A stretch of DNA of 62,647 nucleotides from Acidobacteriota bacterium (GTDB lineage Bacteria > Acidobacteriota > Blastocatellia > Pyrinomonadales > Pyrinomonadaceae). The stretch lies in assembly GCA_023391155.1 (NCBI GenBank), contig JAEWBM010000021.1, positions 1 to 62,647 on the forward strand, read 5' to 3'. The position numbers and the translations under genes are program-made. Shown piece after piece: positions 43,026-53,038 of this stretch; the first letter of the stretch is position 1, and every line of letters starts with the position of its first letter. The notes under the pieces were generated by a model, which did no database searches, was not told where the DNA came from, and worked only from the letters and a program-made list of their open reading frames with translations.

Positions 43026-45713
43026 TTAGTCTCCTAGCGCCGTTAGATTTGCGTTCAGCGTAGCCACCTGCCCCTCTAATTCCGCCTTACGCTCGCGAAG
43101 CGCTTCGACCTTTTCTGCCGGAGCTTTTTCGACGAAGTTCTTATTCGATAGCTGCCCGTTCAGCCGCTCCAGTTCCGTGTCGAGTTTACCGATCTGGTTT
43201 CGCAGCCGCTCACGTTCCTTGTCAAAATCGATCAGCCCTTCCAACGGCACCGCGATCTCGGCCCCGCCTGTGAGCACCGCACGTGCCGAGGCCTTTGGCA
43301 CCTCCAGCGAATCGCCCAGTACCAGCGTTTCCGCACGCCCCAGCTTCAATATCTGTGCTTCGTTGGCGGCGAGTATATCACGCATTTCTGCGGACGCTGC
43401 GACATTTATCGCGACGCGGTCCGATGGCTTGATGTTCATTTCGGTGCGGATATTACGGACCTTACGGATCAGGTCAATGACCAAGGACATCTCGGCTTCC
43501 GCCCGCTCATCGATTAGTTCGTCATCGCCTTTGGGAAAATCGGCCAGCATCACGCTCGCCTCCGCTCCGGAGTACGCCCCGTTGTGCATCGCCGCCGAAG
43601 TGCCCGGCAGCCGCTGCCAAAGCTCCTCGGTCAGATATGGCATAAACGGGTGCAACATCCTCAGTGCCTGCTCCAACACCGCAAGAATGCGGAGGGTCGC
43701 GTCGCGGTCACCGCTTGTGATCTCGTCCTTGGCAAGTTCGATATACCAATCGCAGAAATCGTCCCAGAAAAAGTGGTACAGCAATTGGACGGCCTCGTGA
43801 AACTGGTAGGTCTCAAGCGCTCGGTTCACCGCCTTCGCCGTCCGATTAAGTCGGGAAACGATCCAGCGGTCCGCAAGCGTTTCAGGCACGATCCCTTCGC
43901 TGCCTTCCAGGCTCACGCCTTCCGCATTCATCAAGCAAAAACGCGTCGCGTTCCAGATCTTATTTGCAAAATTGCGGAACGACTCGACCTTTTCGTCGCG
44001 CCATGCAAAATCCGCCCCCGTCGCCGAACCGGCCAGCGTCATCCGCGTTGCATCGACGCCGTATTTTTCGAATACATCAAGCGGGTCGATGCCGTTGCCC
44101 TTCGTCTTCGACATTCGCTGCCCGTTTCGGTCGAGCACGGTGCCTGTTATCAGCACGTCGTCAAACGGCCGCTCGCCGATGAACTTGAGCCCCGACATCA
44201 CCATTCGCGATACCCACAGAAAGATAATGTCCCGCCCCGTCACCAGCACATCCGTCGGATAAAACGTCTTAAGGTCCTCCGTCTCCGTCACCTCGCCGTT
44301 CCAGCCGAGCGTCGAGAACGGCCACAGTTGAGATGAGAACCATGTGTCGAGCACGTCCTCTTCCTGGGTCAGAAGCTCCGTCCCCGCCTTTTCGACTGCC
44401 TCTTCACGGCTTCGTGCGACGTAAACATTGCCGACCTCGTCATACCATGCCGGTATCTGGTGCCCCCACCACAACTGCCGCGAGATCGTCCAGTCCCTCA
44501 GATTTTCGAGCCATGCCGTGTAAACCTTTGTATGCGGCACCTCTGGAAAGAAATGCGGCAGCCCCTCCTCACGCATCAGCTTCAGGGCCATGTCGCGCAT
44601 CTCGTCCATCTTTACGAACCACTGCATCGAAAGCAGCGGCTCGATGATCGTCTTACAGCGTTCGCAATGCGGGAGCGTCCCCTCATAGTCCTCGATCTTT
44701 TCCAGGAGGCCAAGCTGCTCGAACCTCTCGATCACCTTCGCCCGCGCCTCATACCTATCCAGGCCCGCAAACTCCGCACCCGCGGCCGCGCTCATCGTCG
44801 CGTCCTCGTTCATTATCACGATCTGCTCGAGCCCGTGGCGTTCGCCGATCTCCCAGTCGTTGGGGTCATGCGCAGGCGTGATCTTGACCGCGCCCGTGCC
44901 GAATTCCGCCTCAACGTATTCATCCCGAATGACCGGGATCTCGCGGCCGGTAAGCGGCAACTCGATCACCTTGCCGACCACATCCGCATAACGCTCGTCA
45001 TCTGGATTCACCGCGACCGCCGTGTCGCCAAGCATCGTCTCGGGCCGGGTCGTCGCCACGGTAACGAATTTGCCGATCTCGCCGCTTACCGGATATTTCA
45101 GGAAATAAAGCTTCCCGTCCTTCGACTTCTCTTCCTTGACCTCGAGGTCCGACAGAACCGTCCTGTCACGCGGGCACCAATTGACGATCCGCGTCCCACG
45201 GTAGATCCACCCCTCTTCATAAAGCCGGACAAAGACCTCGCGCACCGCTATCGAAAGGCTCTCATCCATCGTGAATCGCTCACGACTCCAATCTACCGAG
45301 ATCCCCTCGCGCCGCATCTGGCTGGTGATCTCACCGCCGTACTTCTTTTTCCACTCCCAAACCTTCTTGGTAAATGCCTCTCGCCCGATATCCTGCGGGG
45401 TCTTGTGCTCGTCTTTCTTGAGTTGCCGCGTCACCATCAACTGCGTCGAGATGCCCGCATGGTCCACCCCGACCAGAAACAAGGTCCGGTAACCCTGCAT
45501 CCGCTTCCAGCGCGTCAAGACGTCCATCAAGGTGTGCTGCAATGCGTGCCCCATGTGTAGCGAACCGGTCACATTCGGCGGCGGTATGACGATCGAGAAC
45601 TTTGGTGCGTTCGGGTCCTTGTTCAGGTCCGGCGAGAAGTACCCACGGTCATACCACCGGTCGTAATGGTCATGTTCCGCACTCTGCGGGTCATACACTT
45701 TAGGGATTTCCAT
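43026..45713 (-). CDS. valS: Valyl-tRNA synthetase
   Basis: ValS charges tRNA-Val. The 895-residue class I synthetase has HMGH (about 53-56) after IPPPNVTGSL, the editing domain with TTRPETMLGDTAV, the KMSKS-type loop RMSKTKGNGIDP, the anticodon-binding helices and a C-terminal coiled coil (KLDTELERLNGQLSNKNFVEKAP). Length is normal. The upstream 87 bases to the next gene contain a strong hairpin (45744-45778). No tRNA-Val or T-box leader is visible. Confidence 0.96.
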   Translation of the reverse strand: MEIPKVYDPQSAEHDHYDRWYDRGYFSPDLNKDPNAPKFSIVIPPPNVTGSLHMGHALQHTLMDVLTRWKRMQGYRTLFLVGVDHAGISTQLMVTRQLKKDEHKTPQDIGREAFTKKVWEWKKKYGGEITSQMRREGISVDWSRERFTMDESLSIAVREVFVRLYEEGWIYRGTRIVNWCPRDRTVLSDLEVKEEKSKDGKLYFLKYPVSGEIGKFVTVATTRPETMLGDTAVAVNPDDERYADVVGKVIELPLTGREIPVIRDEYVEAEFGTGAVKITPAHDPNDWEIGERHGLEQIVIMNEDATMSAAAGAEFAGLDRYEARAKVIERFEQLGLLEKIEDYEGTLPHCERCKTIIEPLLSMQWFVKMDEMRDMALKLMREEGLPHFFPEVPHTKVYTAWLENLRDWTISRQLWWGHQIPAWYDEVGNVYVARSREEAVEKAGTELLTQEEDVLDTWFSSQLWPFSTLGWNGEVTETEDLKTFYPTDVLVTGRDIIFLWVSRMVMSGLKFIGERPFDDVLITGTVLDRNGQRMSKTKGNGIDPLDVFEKYGVDATRMTLAGSATGADFAWRDEKVESFRNFANKIWNATRFCLMNAEGVSLEGSEGIVPETLADRWIVSRLNRTAKAVNRALETYQFHEAVQLLYHFFWDDFCDWYIELAKDEITSGDRDATLRILAVLEQALRMLHPFMPYLTEELWQRLPGTSAAMHNGAYSGAEASVMLADFPKGDDELIDERAEAEMSLVIDLIRKVRNIRTEMNIKPSDRVAINVAASAEMRDILAANEAQILKLGRAETLVLGDSLEVPKASARAVLTGGAEIAVPLEGLIDFDKERERLRNQIGKLDTELERLNGQLSNKNFVEKAPAEKVEALRERKAELEGQVATLNANLTALGD

Positions 45714-45743
45714 ATGAATAAAACCTATATTCTAAAACAATTA

Positions 45744-45778
45744 CGGCAGGTTTTCATCCACCGGATGCCAACCTGCCG
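45744..45778 (-). terminator. Terminator-like hairpin between the response regulator gene and valS
   Basis: Minus strand: cggcaggtt pairs with aacctgccg with an inner catcc/ggatg stem. It is followed by TAATTGTTTTAG, a weak T-tract. It may end the response regulator message. Confidence 0.5.
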
Positions 45779-45800
45779 CCGTATCCCAAATCCTTTAACT

Positions 45801-47123
45801 TCAATATTTAGACGATAGCCTCTCGACCACCTTCTGAACGATCTCTTCCATAAGCTCCGGCGAGATCGTGACGATCTGTTTGTCGCCCCCCATCAGCTCC
45901 GCCCGCTCCGGCGTAGTCAGTTCGACGGTCTGTTTTTCGTCCGTGGGCGGCAATTCCAGAAGCTCTAACTCCTCTTGTGACAAGGATTCCGCATCTCCGC
46001 GGCCCGCTTCGATGCCGGCCTGGCTCGTGCGAAATTCCTCTGTTGTCGCCTGAAATGGATTCTCTTCGAACGAAGACGGCTCGCGATTCTGCTCAAAACT
46101 CTCCGGCACAAAATGTCCCGGCTGATAGGGCTGCTCGAGAACCGGTTCCTGCTCGAACGATTGTTCTTCAGCCTGTGGAGCTTGATAACTCTGCGGCTCC
46201 TCGCCCTGTTCCTGCTGCGGCTGAAAATGTTCGACCCCACCTTCAAAGCTCACGGTCTCATCGAAGGGCGACACCTCATGACCCGCATCCGCGGGCTCTT
46301 CAAGGCCGGCCATCGGGCTCTCTTGCTCGGTACCGAAGCTCTCAAATCCCGCCGGGGCCTCGTCATATTCTATCGGCTCGGGCTCCGGTCGATATGGCTC
46401 GCCGCCGAAAGGTTCCGGATCCGGAGCGAACCGCTGTTCCGGTTCAAAGGTCTCGGTCTGCTGATCGAAATGAGTTTCGGCCGGCCGCTCCATCTGCTCG
46501 TCGTGAACGTTCTCAAATGTCTCGTCAAAACCGCCCGAGATCGGCTCGACCTGCTGCACGTCGGTGCTCATCTGCTCGGTCTCGATCAGGTCGTCGTCCA
46601 TTCCCTGATCGCCGAATTCATATTCGCGGGTCGCCGCCGTTTCTTCGGCCTCGGGTTCGCTCAGGCTCCGCTCATAGAGCGTTTCGATATCATCCGGCGG
46701 GCCGGCCGCCTGTTCCTGGGCCGGGGGCTCCTCTCCGTTTTCCGGCATCAGGGCCCGAACCTGGTCGATCAATTGTCTAATTGAATGAAACGGTTTGGTC
46801 AGATAGGCGTTCGCACCCACCCGCGAGGCCTCGGCCTCGTCAAACGGCTCGAACGAGCCAACGAGCAGGATCACCGGGATGTGCTGCGTCGCCTCCGTCC
46901 GCCTAAGAGCCTCGCAAACCTGATAACCGGTCGCTCCCGGCATATTCACATCCGCAAGGACGACGTCGGGACGGTCTTCCCAAATTCGTGCGAGAGCTGT
47001 ATCGCCGTCATCGGTTGTAATGACCTCGATCCCCTCTTCGGCAAAGGTCAGGTTTACCACTTTTTGGATCGTAACGGAATCGTCCGCGAGCAAGATCTTT
47101 CGTGAAGGCACAGGCAATGTCAC
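45801..47123 (-). CDS. CheY-type receiver protein with a long acidic tail
   Basis: This 440-residue protein starts with a receiver domain (about 8-125; Asp14/15, phospho-acceptor Asp58, Lys110), then about 270 residues rich in Glu, Gln, Pro and Phe with no clear fold (repeats such as EEPQSYQAPQAEEQSFEQEP), and a short conserved-looking helical end, ELMEEIVQKVVERLSSKY. No output DNA-binding or enzymatic domain is seen. Such architecture is known for regulators of cell polarity and motility. It lies upstream of pdxA in the window but is transcribed toward valS. Confidence 0.85.
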   Translation of the reverse strand: MTLPVPSRKILLADDSVTIQKVVNLTFAEEGIEVITTDDGDTALARIWEDRPDVVLADVNMPGATGYQVCEALRRTEATQHIPVILLVGSFEPFDEAEASRVGANAYLTKPFHSIRQLIDQVRALMPENGEEPPAQEQAAGPPDDIETLYERSLSEPEAEETAATREYEFGDQGMDDDLIETEQMSTDVQQVEPISGGFDETFENVHDEQMERPAETHFDQQTETFEPEQRFAPDPEPFGGEPYRPEPEPIEYDEAPAGFESFGTEQESPMAGLEEPADAGHEVSPFDETVSFEGGVEHFQPQQEQGEEPQSYQAPQAEEQSFEQEPVLEQPYQPGHFVPESFEQNREPSSFEENPFQATTEEFRTSQAGIEAGRGDAESLSQEELELLELPPTDEKQTVELTTPERAELMGGDKQIVTISPELMEEIVQKVVERLSSKY

Positions 47124-47195
47124 TCCTATTTTTTCATTAAGGCAGGAAGTCGATTGTCAGAAAACTAACACTAGCCGCCCGGCTAGTCAAGATTA

Positions 47196-48191
47196 TCATG
47201 AAGCAGCCCCGCGGCGACGCGTTCGGGCAAGCTCGGCAGCCATTTTAATGGCGGCCTGCATACTGGATGCATCGGCGATGCCCCGGCCGGCGATATCGAA
47301 GGCCGTACCGTGATCGACCGACGTCCGGATCAGCGGCAGTCCGAGTGTCACGTTCACAGCCGAACCGAATGCTAAAGCCTTCACCGCGATCGTCGCCTGA
47401 TCGTGATAACAAGCGACGACGCCGTCGAATTCGCCGCGATGGGCCCGAACGAAGATCGTGTCCGGCGAGTACGGCCCCGACACATCTATTCCCTCAGCGA
47501 TGCAGTCCGCTATGGCCGGCTCGATCTCGCCCGACTCTTCGGTGCCGAACATCCCGCCCTCGGATGCGTGCGGATTCAGCCCCGCCACCGCAAGTTTCAC
47601 CGGCCGGCCCAGCAAATCCGAAAGTGCTAGCGACGAGAACCGAATGAGCTTAGCCACCGAATCCCGGGTCACGAGTTCGATCGCACGACGAAGAGGTACG
47701 TGGGTCGAGAGCAGCACGACCCTCAGATCCCCGCCGAAAAAGCTCATCGCAAAATCCTTCGTTCCCGTCAGCTCCGCCAAAAACTCGGTATGCCCCGGCT
47801 GTTCATAACCGCCAAGGTTCAGCGTCTGCTTGTTTATCGGTGCTGTCGCGATCGCATCGATATGGCCGCCCCGCCAAAGCTCGACCGCCTTTTCAATATA
47901 CTGCCCTGCGGCACGGCCGCATTCGGCACTTGCCACTCCCGGCTCAACATATTCCGGCAAATTGCCGCAATCGACAACGAAGATCGTCCCGTCATCCAAA
48001 CTCGCCCCGTACTCCCAAGACTCGAAAGTAAGTTCAACGCCCAACCCCTCGGCCCATTGCCGTAAAGATCTAAGATCCCCGACAACAAGCGGCATCGCCC
48101 CTTCGCCTCGCATTTCTGCCAGCGCCTTGAGGACGATCTCAGGCCCGATCCCGGCCGCGTCCCCGATCGTGATGGCGATCCGTGAACCCAT
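47196..48191 (-). CDS. pdxA: 4-hydroxythreonine-4-phosphate dehydrogenase
   Basis: PdxA oxidises 4-phosphohydroxy-L-threonine in vitamin B6 synthesis. The 331-residue product has GIGPEI near the start, the metal ligands in GLNPHASEGGMFG, CYHDQATIAVKAL and the end motif TSVDHGTAFDIAGRG. A small change is TIGDAAG where TMGDPAG is usual. It lies 85 bases after ftsZ with a hairpin between. Confidence 0.95.
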   Translation of the reverse strand: MGSRIAITIGDAAGIGPEIVLKALAEMRGEGAMPLVVGDLRSLRQWAEGLGVELTFESWEYGASLDDGTIFVVDCGNLPEYVEPGVASAECGRAAGQYIEKAVELWRGGHIDAIATAPINKQTLNLGGYEQPGHTEFLAELTGTKDFAMSFFGGDLRVVLLSTHVPLRRAIELVTRDSVAKLIRFSSLALSDLLGRPVKLAVAGLNPHASEGGMFGTEESGEIEPAIADCIAEGIDVSGPYSPDTIFVRAHRGEFDGVVACYHDQATIAVKALAFGSAVNVTLGLPLIRTSVDHGTAFDIAGRGIADASSMQAAIKMAAELARTRRRGAAS

Positions 48192-48206
48192 AGCCCAAAT
48201 ATAACA

Positions 48207-48249
48207 CGGCGGCAGCGTTTGCCCCGTAAAGGGTTCACCACTGCCGCCG
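48207..48249 (-). terminator. Terminator-like hairpin between ftsZ and pdxA
   Basis: Nine-base arms cggcggcag / ctgccgccg (48207-48215, 48241-48249) with an inner CCC/GGG pairing. On the minus strand it is followed by TGTTATATTT, a weak T-tract. Confidence 0.45.
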
Positions 48250-48276
48250 AGTTGGGGGCCGCGTCAACAACTTGAT

Positions 48277-49392
48277 CTAGTCTGCCTGTCTTCGGATGAA
48301 GGTTGGCACATCGAGATTCTCTTCCTGTCTCGGCGATTCGGCCGGGGCAAATACCGGCCCGCCCCCGCCGCTTGCCGCCATCGGCATTTCCATCGGCCGC
48401 GGCATCATCGATTGGACTGCCGAGTCAAAGCCCGTTGCGATGACCGTCACACGGATCTCGTCGCCCATATCCTCGCGGATCACATTGCCCCAAATGATGT
48501 CGGCATTTTCATCCGATTCGCTCTCGATCATCCCGATCGCGTCCTCGATCTCGCCGAGCGGCATATTCGCACTGCCCGTCACGTTGATCAACGCAGCCTT
48601 AGCCCCGGTAATCGAGTTCTCTTCCAGCAGCTTATAATCCAGTGCCGCACGCATTGCCTTCGACGCCGCGTCCTCGCCATTAGCCGATCCCAGGCCCATT
48701 AGCGCAACGCCCTTGCCCCGCATCACCGTCGTCACGTCTGCAAAATCGAGATTGATGATCCCTGGTGTCGTGATCAGGTCCGTAATGCCCTGAACCGCCT
48801 GCAGCAAAATATCATCCGCGCTGCGGAACGCATTCATCAGCGTAATGTTCTCTTCCACCTCGCGGAGCTTCGAGTTGGGTATGGTGATGATCGTATCGAC
48901 GCACCCTCTCAGCTCAGCAAGCCCCTGCTCTGCCTGCGCCATCCGCTTCTTGCCTTCAACACCGAAAGGCTTCGTGACGACGGCCACGGTCAACGCACCA
49001 AGCTCGATCGCCAGCGATGCAACTACCGGTGCCGCGCCCGTTCCCGTTCCGCCGCCAAGGCCCGCGGTCACAAAGACCATGTCCGAACCTTCGAGCACGT
49101 CCAGCAGTTTCTCGTGGTCCTCCAGTGCCGCCTCGCGGCCGATGTCGGGATTCGACCCCGCACCGAGCCCGCGCGTCGAGCGGCTCCCGAGCTGGATCTT
49201 CATCGGCGCCTTCGACGCATTCAGAGCCTGTAGGTCTGTGTTCGCCACAATGAACTCCACACCCTTTATGCCCTCTTCGATCATTCGGTTGACCGCATTT
49301 CCGCCGCCGCCGCCTACACCGATTACCTTGATACGGGCACCCGTGATCGGTGGCTCATCGATAAACATCTTGATTCCGCTGCTGTTGTTCAT
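48277..49392 (-). CDS. ftsZ: Cell division protein FtsZ
   Basis: FtsZ is the tubulin-like GTPase of the division ring. The 371-residue product has GVGGGGGNAVNRMI, the tubulin signature GLGGGTGTGAAPV, the T7 loop NLDFADV and the C-terminal peptide DVPTFIRRQ that binds FtsA/ZipA-type partners. The linker is short (about 40 residues). A ribosome-binding site aaagg precedes the ATG. A gap of 165 bases to ftsA leaves room for its own promoter. Confidence 0.97.
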   Translation of the reverse strand: MNNSSGIKMFIDEPPITGARIKVIGVGGGGGNAVNRMIEEGIKGVEFIVANTDLQALNASKAPMKIQLGSRSTRGLGAGSNPDIGREAALEDHEKLLDVLEGSDMVFVTAGLGGGTGTGAAPVVASLAIELGALTVAVVTKPFGVEGKKRMAQAEQGLAELRGCVDTIITIPNSKLREVEENITLMNAFRSADDILLQAVQGITDLITTPGIINLDFADVTTVMRGKGVALMGLGSANGEDAASKAMRAALDYKLLEENSITGAKAALINVTGSANMPLGEIEDAIGMIESESDENADIIWGNVIREDMGDEIRVTVIATGFDSAVQSMMPRPMEMPMAASGGGGPVFAPAESPRQEENLDVPTFIRRQAD

Positions 49393-49557
49393 TTGAAGAC
49401 CTTTTGCAAATGTAATTCACCCCGATTGCCGGGCAATTTCAGACAATTGTAACTTTTGGTGATCCGTGGACGAGTTTTCGAATATCAACAAGATATTGTG
49501 CTGATGGCGAAAAATCATACAACGCTTTGTGGTAAAAATCCAGTCTTAAAGTTACAT

Positions 49558-50796
49558 TTATCGAAATTTTTCACGAAAATTTTCTATCCACGCCGCGACC
49601 TTGCCCGATTGCCCCCGACCGCCGTAGTGATACTCCCGCAATTGCTGCCGCATCGACCCGAGTGCAAGCCCGCAAGCCGCCGCCCACTCCGGCGATCGGA
49701 GCTGTTCGACGAGTCCTCCGAAGTATCTCGCGTCAGGCATTCCGAGGCGCGTCGGCGAATCGAAAACCTGCTCCGCGATCTCGACCATTCCCCGCGGCAT
49801 CGCACCGCCGCCCGTTAAGACCACGCCGCTCGGTATCTGCAATCGCGTGGCCACCGCTTCCTGCGCGACATGCTGGAGCAGTTCGATCGCACGCGGCTGC
49901 ATAATGTCGCAAAGGATCTCTTTTGAGAGCCCCCGCGTTTCGCTGCGGCCGACCGGAACGATCTCGATCACCTCGGAACGTTCCTCGTCATTCATCAAAA
50001 ATCCCGCGACGCACCCGTGCTCGTGCTTGATCTTCGTCGCTTCCTGCATCGAAACACGAAGGCCCACCGCAATGTCCTTCGTAAAGTGCAATCCGCCGAA
50101 GGGAAACACCGCTGTATGCTGCACCGCCCCTCGGCCAAAGATCATCATGCTCGTGATCTCAGAACCGATATTGACCACCGCACAACCGTATTCGCGATCG
50201 TCGTCGGTCAATGTACTTTCTGCCGCCGCAAGCGGCTCAAGCACCATCCGCTCAACTTCCAGGCCCGCCCGACGGACGGCCTTTTCCAGATTCTGCCGCC
50301 CCGCACTGGGGCCCGTAACGACGTGTACCAGCGATTCGAGCCGCGAACCGCTCATGCCGATAGGCTCGGTAATGCCGTCCTGCCCGTCGATAATGAATTC
50401 CTGCGGCAAACGGTCAAATATTTCCCAGCCCGTCGGCACTTGGATGGCACATGCCGATTCCACTGCTCGTTCGACGTCTTCGCCGGTGATCTCCCGGCCG
50501 GCTCCCGCGACCGCAACGACGCCGCTCTTGTTCTCGCCGCGGAAATGCTCGCCCGAGAGATTTACCGATGCCGACCGCACCTCGAGTCCGCTTACCCTTT
50601 CGGCTTCGCCCACTGCTTTTCTTATCGCATCGGCGACCGCCTCGGCACCTGTGACGATTCCCCGTCTCAGCCCGCGCGATTCCGCTCGGCCGATGCCGAC
50701 AATGTTCATCTTTGAATCGTCGCCCGATTCGCCGATCACACACCTCACCCGGCTCGTGCCGATATCGATTCCTATTGCATGAAACTCATTCGCCAT
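49558..50796 (-). CDS. ftsA: Cell division protein FtsA
   Basis: FtsA is the actin-like membrane tether of FtsZ. The 412-residue product has AIGIDIGTSRVRCVIGE (phosphate 1), the 1C/SHS2 domain, VVNIGSEITSM (phosphate 2) and VVLTGGGAMPRGM (adenosine). The C-terminus ends WIENFREKF, a plausible amphipathic membrane helix. Its start is one base after the ftsQ stop. Confidence 0.95.
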   Translation of the reverse strand: MANEFHAIGIDIGTSRVRCVIGESGDDSKMNIVGIGRAESRGLRRGIVTGAEAVADAIRKAVGEAERVSGLEVRSASVNLSGEHFRGENKSGVVAVAGAGREITGEDVERAVESACAIQVPTGWEIFDRLPQEFIIDGQDGITEPIGMSGSRLESLVHVVTGPSAGRQNLEKAVRRAGLEVERMVLEPLAAAESTLTDDDREYGCAVVNIGSEITSMMIFGRGAVQHTAVFPFGGLHFTKDIAVGLRVSMQEATKIKHEHGCVAGFLMNDEERSEVIEIVPVGRSETRGLSKEILCDIMQPRAIELLQHVAQEAVATRLQIPSGVVLTGGGAMPRGMVEIAEQVFDSPTRLGMPDARYFGGLVEQLRSPEWAAACGLALGSMRQQLREYHYGGRGQSGKVAAWIENFREKFR

Positions 50797-50797
50797 A

Positions 50798-51634
50798 TCA
50801 CTGTTTCGACGCGTCTGTCCGTGAGATCAATTGAAGGTTTACGCCGATCAGATCGACGCCCGCGAACTCCTCCCCCTTGCCGACTATCGCCCGGATGCCG
50901 CGTGCCAGGTTCTCGGCAAATTTCTCGCGGCCCACCGCGATCCGGACTTCCATTCCCGAATCCTGAACCACCGCTCGCGGCTCTCTCAGGTCTGAAAGGT
51001 CGACCTTCATCACATCCGCGGCTAGCCCCTGGTCTTTCCACGCCTCAAGCATCTTCCGGTATGCCTTAACCCGTTCCAGATTCGCTTTATCCGCCTCTTC
51101 CGACCGCGTCTCGCTCCAGCCGACCATCGCGAACGGCAGATCGGGCTCTTCGCCCGTCACCTCGGCTAGTACCTCGGCCTTCTCGTTGACCAGCAGCTCA
51201 CCGCTTTTCGTCACAACTCTCGCGGCCGGAACGTGCTCAAAGATCTCTACCGAGATCCCGCTCGGAAGCACCCTTGAGACGGCTGCCGATTTAACGAATG
51301 GCAGTTTTTCAACCCTGCTGCGGATCTCGGAAAGGTCCGCGTTCCATACGCCGCTTTGCTCGGTCTCGCTCACCACGATCCGTTCCACGTTCTCACGCGA
51401 GGCACGCTGCGTTCCCGTGACGTAGATCCGCTCGGCCTTAAAGAATTCCGAAGCGGCCGCCGTCTGAAAACCCATATAACCGATCACCGCGATGCAGAAT
51501 ATCAGGCATGCACTAAGAACCGCGGGCAGCAAATGGCGGTTCGCGTCGCCCGCCTTACCTCGCTTTTTCGAAGCGCTTCGGCCCTTTCGAGCCGTGGGCT
51601 TTGTCTTGATCGCTGCTCGTTTTCTTGCAGCCAT
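50798..51634 (-). CDS. ftsQ: Cell division protein FtsQ/DivIB
   Basis: This 278-residue single-pass protein has a basic N-terminus (RAAIKTKPTARKGRSASKK), a TM helix (about 36-58), a POTRA domain (FFKAERIYVTGTQRASRENV) and a beta domain. It links FtsA/FtsZ to the septal synthase. The Shine-Dalgarno gaggaggagg upstream is very strong. Only 18 bases separate it from murC. Confidence 0.88.
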   Translation of the reverse strand: MAARKRAAIKTKPTARKGRSASKKRGKAGDANRHLLPAVLSACLIFCIAVIGYMGFQTAAASEFFKAERIYVTGTQRASRENVERIVVSETEQSGVWNADLSEIRSRVEKLPFVKSAAVSRVLPSGISVEIFEHVPAARVVTKSGELLVNEKAEVLAEVTGEEPDLPFAMVGWSETRSEEADKANLERVKAYRKMLEAWKDQGLAADVMKVDLSDLREPRAVVQDSGMEVRIAVGREKFAENLARGIRAIVGKGEEFAGVDLIGVNLQLISRTDASKQ

Positions 51635-51652
51635 TCGTCAGTCACCTCCTCC

Positions 51653-53038
51653 TCACATAGAGCTGATCTTTTCCAACAGCTCGTCGCTTAATCGGGTTAC
51701 ATTCCCCGCGCCCAAAGTGATAACCAGATCTCCCTCCCTGAGGTCCGCTGCGATACGCTCCGCCGCTGTCTCGATATCGCCCACGTACTTGACATTCTTG
51801 TGCCCGTAGCGGCGTATGTTCTCGGTAAGAAACTCTGCCGTTATGCCCGGTATGGGGTCCTCGCTCGCCGCGTAAATATCCAGCACGTAAAGCACGTCGG
51901 CGTTGTTGAATGCCAGGGCGAACTCATCCATTAGCTCCTGCGTACGGGTAAAACGATGCGGCTGAAATGCCACGACCGTTCGCCGTCCGCCCGCCCCGTT
52001 TTTCGCGGCAGAAAGCGTTGCGAGAATCTCCGTCGGGTGATGAGCGTAGTCGTCGACCACGGTGAGGCCGTTCGCCTCGCCCTTGAATTGAAATCGGCGA
52101 TTCGCATTCTTAAAGGTCTTGAATGCATCGGCGATCTTTTCGAACGGAACCTCGAGTTCCAACGCCACCGCCGTCGCGCCCAGCGCGTTATAAACGTTGT
52201 GCTGTCCCGGCACCGGAAGGTCGATCTTTCCAAGCACTTCAGTTCCCTTCCAGACGGTAAAATGCGAGCCGAATTCGTTATCGTATTCGATGCCATGGGC
52301 CGAAATATCAGCCTGAGCGGTCAGGCCGTAGGTCACTCGCCGGCGCTTTATCCGCGGAATTATGAGCTGTACGTTCGGGTCGTCGAGACATATCACCGCC
52401 GCTCCGAAAAACGGCACTTTGTTGACGAAATCCGTGAAGCACTCGACCACATCTTCCATCCCCTTATAGGATTCCATGTGCTCCTTATCGATATTCGTCA
52501 CAACGGCAATGGTGGGATAAAGCATTAAGAAGGAACGGTCGCTCTCGTCAGCTTCGGTCACGAACCACTCCGACGTTCCGAGATGGGCGTTAGAACCTAG
52601 GGTATCGACGACGCCGCCGACAACCGTCGTCGGGTCCATCCCGGCGTGCTTCAGGATCGTCGCGACCATCGAAGTCGTTGTCGTCTTCCCGTGCGTGCCT
52701 GAAACGGCGACAGCATACGGCTTGAGCACCATCAGTTCCGCCAGCATTTCTGCACGCGGGATGACCGGGATGCCGTTCTCCTTTGCCTGGATCACCTCCG
52801 GATTGTCATCCCTGACTGCCGAGGAATATACCGCCACTTCGGCATCGGCAATATTATCCGCCGCATGGCCCTCGGCGATACGCATCCCGTAAAGCTGCTC
52901 TAGCCGGTCGGTATTTTTCGACCTCTTTATATCGGATCCCGAGACCTCAAAGCCCAAATTGGCGAGAACCTCCGCGATACCGCTCATCCCGATACCGCCG
53001 ATCCCGATAAAATGAATTTTCTTGACGTGTCTAAACAT
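51653..53038 (-). CDS. murC: UDP-N-acetylmuramate--L-alanine ligase
   Basis: MurC adds the first residue of the peptidoglycan stem peptide. The 461-residue product has IHFIGIGGIGMSGIA, the ATP motif GTHGKTTTTSM and the C-terminal PHRFTRT. It is preceded by gaagga. It overlaps murG by eight bases. The usual neighbour murB is not present between murC and ftsQ. Confidence 0.96.
   Translation of the reverse strand: MFRHVKKIHFIGIGGIGMSGIAEVLANLGFEVSGSDIKRSKNTDRLEQLYGMRIAEGHAADNIADAEVAVYSSAVRDDNPEVIQAKENGIPVIPRAEMLAELMVLKPYAVAVSGTHGKTTTTSMVATILKHAGMDPTTVVGGVVDTLGSNAHLGTSEWFVTEADESDRSFLMLYPTIAVVTNIDKEHMESYKGMEDVVECFTDFVNKVPFFGAAVICLDDPNVQLIIPRIKRRRVTYGLTAQADISAHGIEYDNEFGSHFTVWKGTEVLGKIDLPVPGQHNVYNALGATAVALELEVPFEKIADAFKTFKNANRRFQFKGEANGLTVVDDYAHHPTEILATLSAAKNGAGGRRTVVAFQPHRFTRTQELMDEFALAFNNADVLYVLDIYAASEDPIPGITAEFLTENIRRYGHKNVKYVGDIETAAERIAADLREGDLVITLGAGNVTRLSDELLEKISSM

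Noticed and set aside
44460..45560. Long plus-strand frame opposite valS
   Set aside because: It is a high-GC antisense shadow with His/Arg/Leu/Asp-rich content and no ribosome-binding site; the same applies to frames opposite nadC (41236-42138), glnA (30746-31591) and ftsI (60638-62056).
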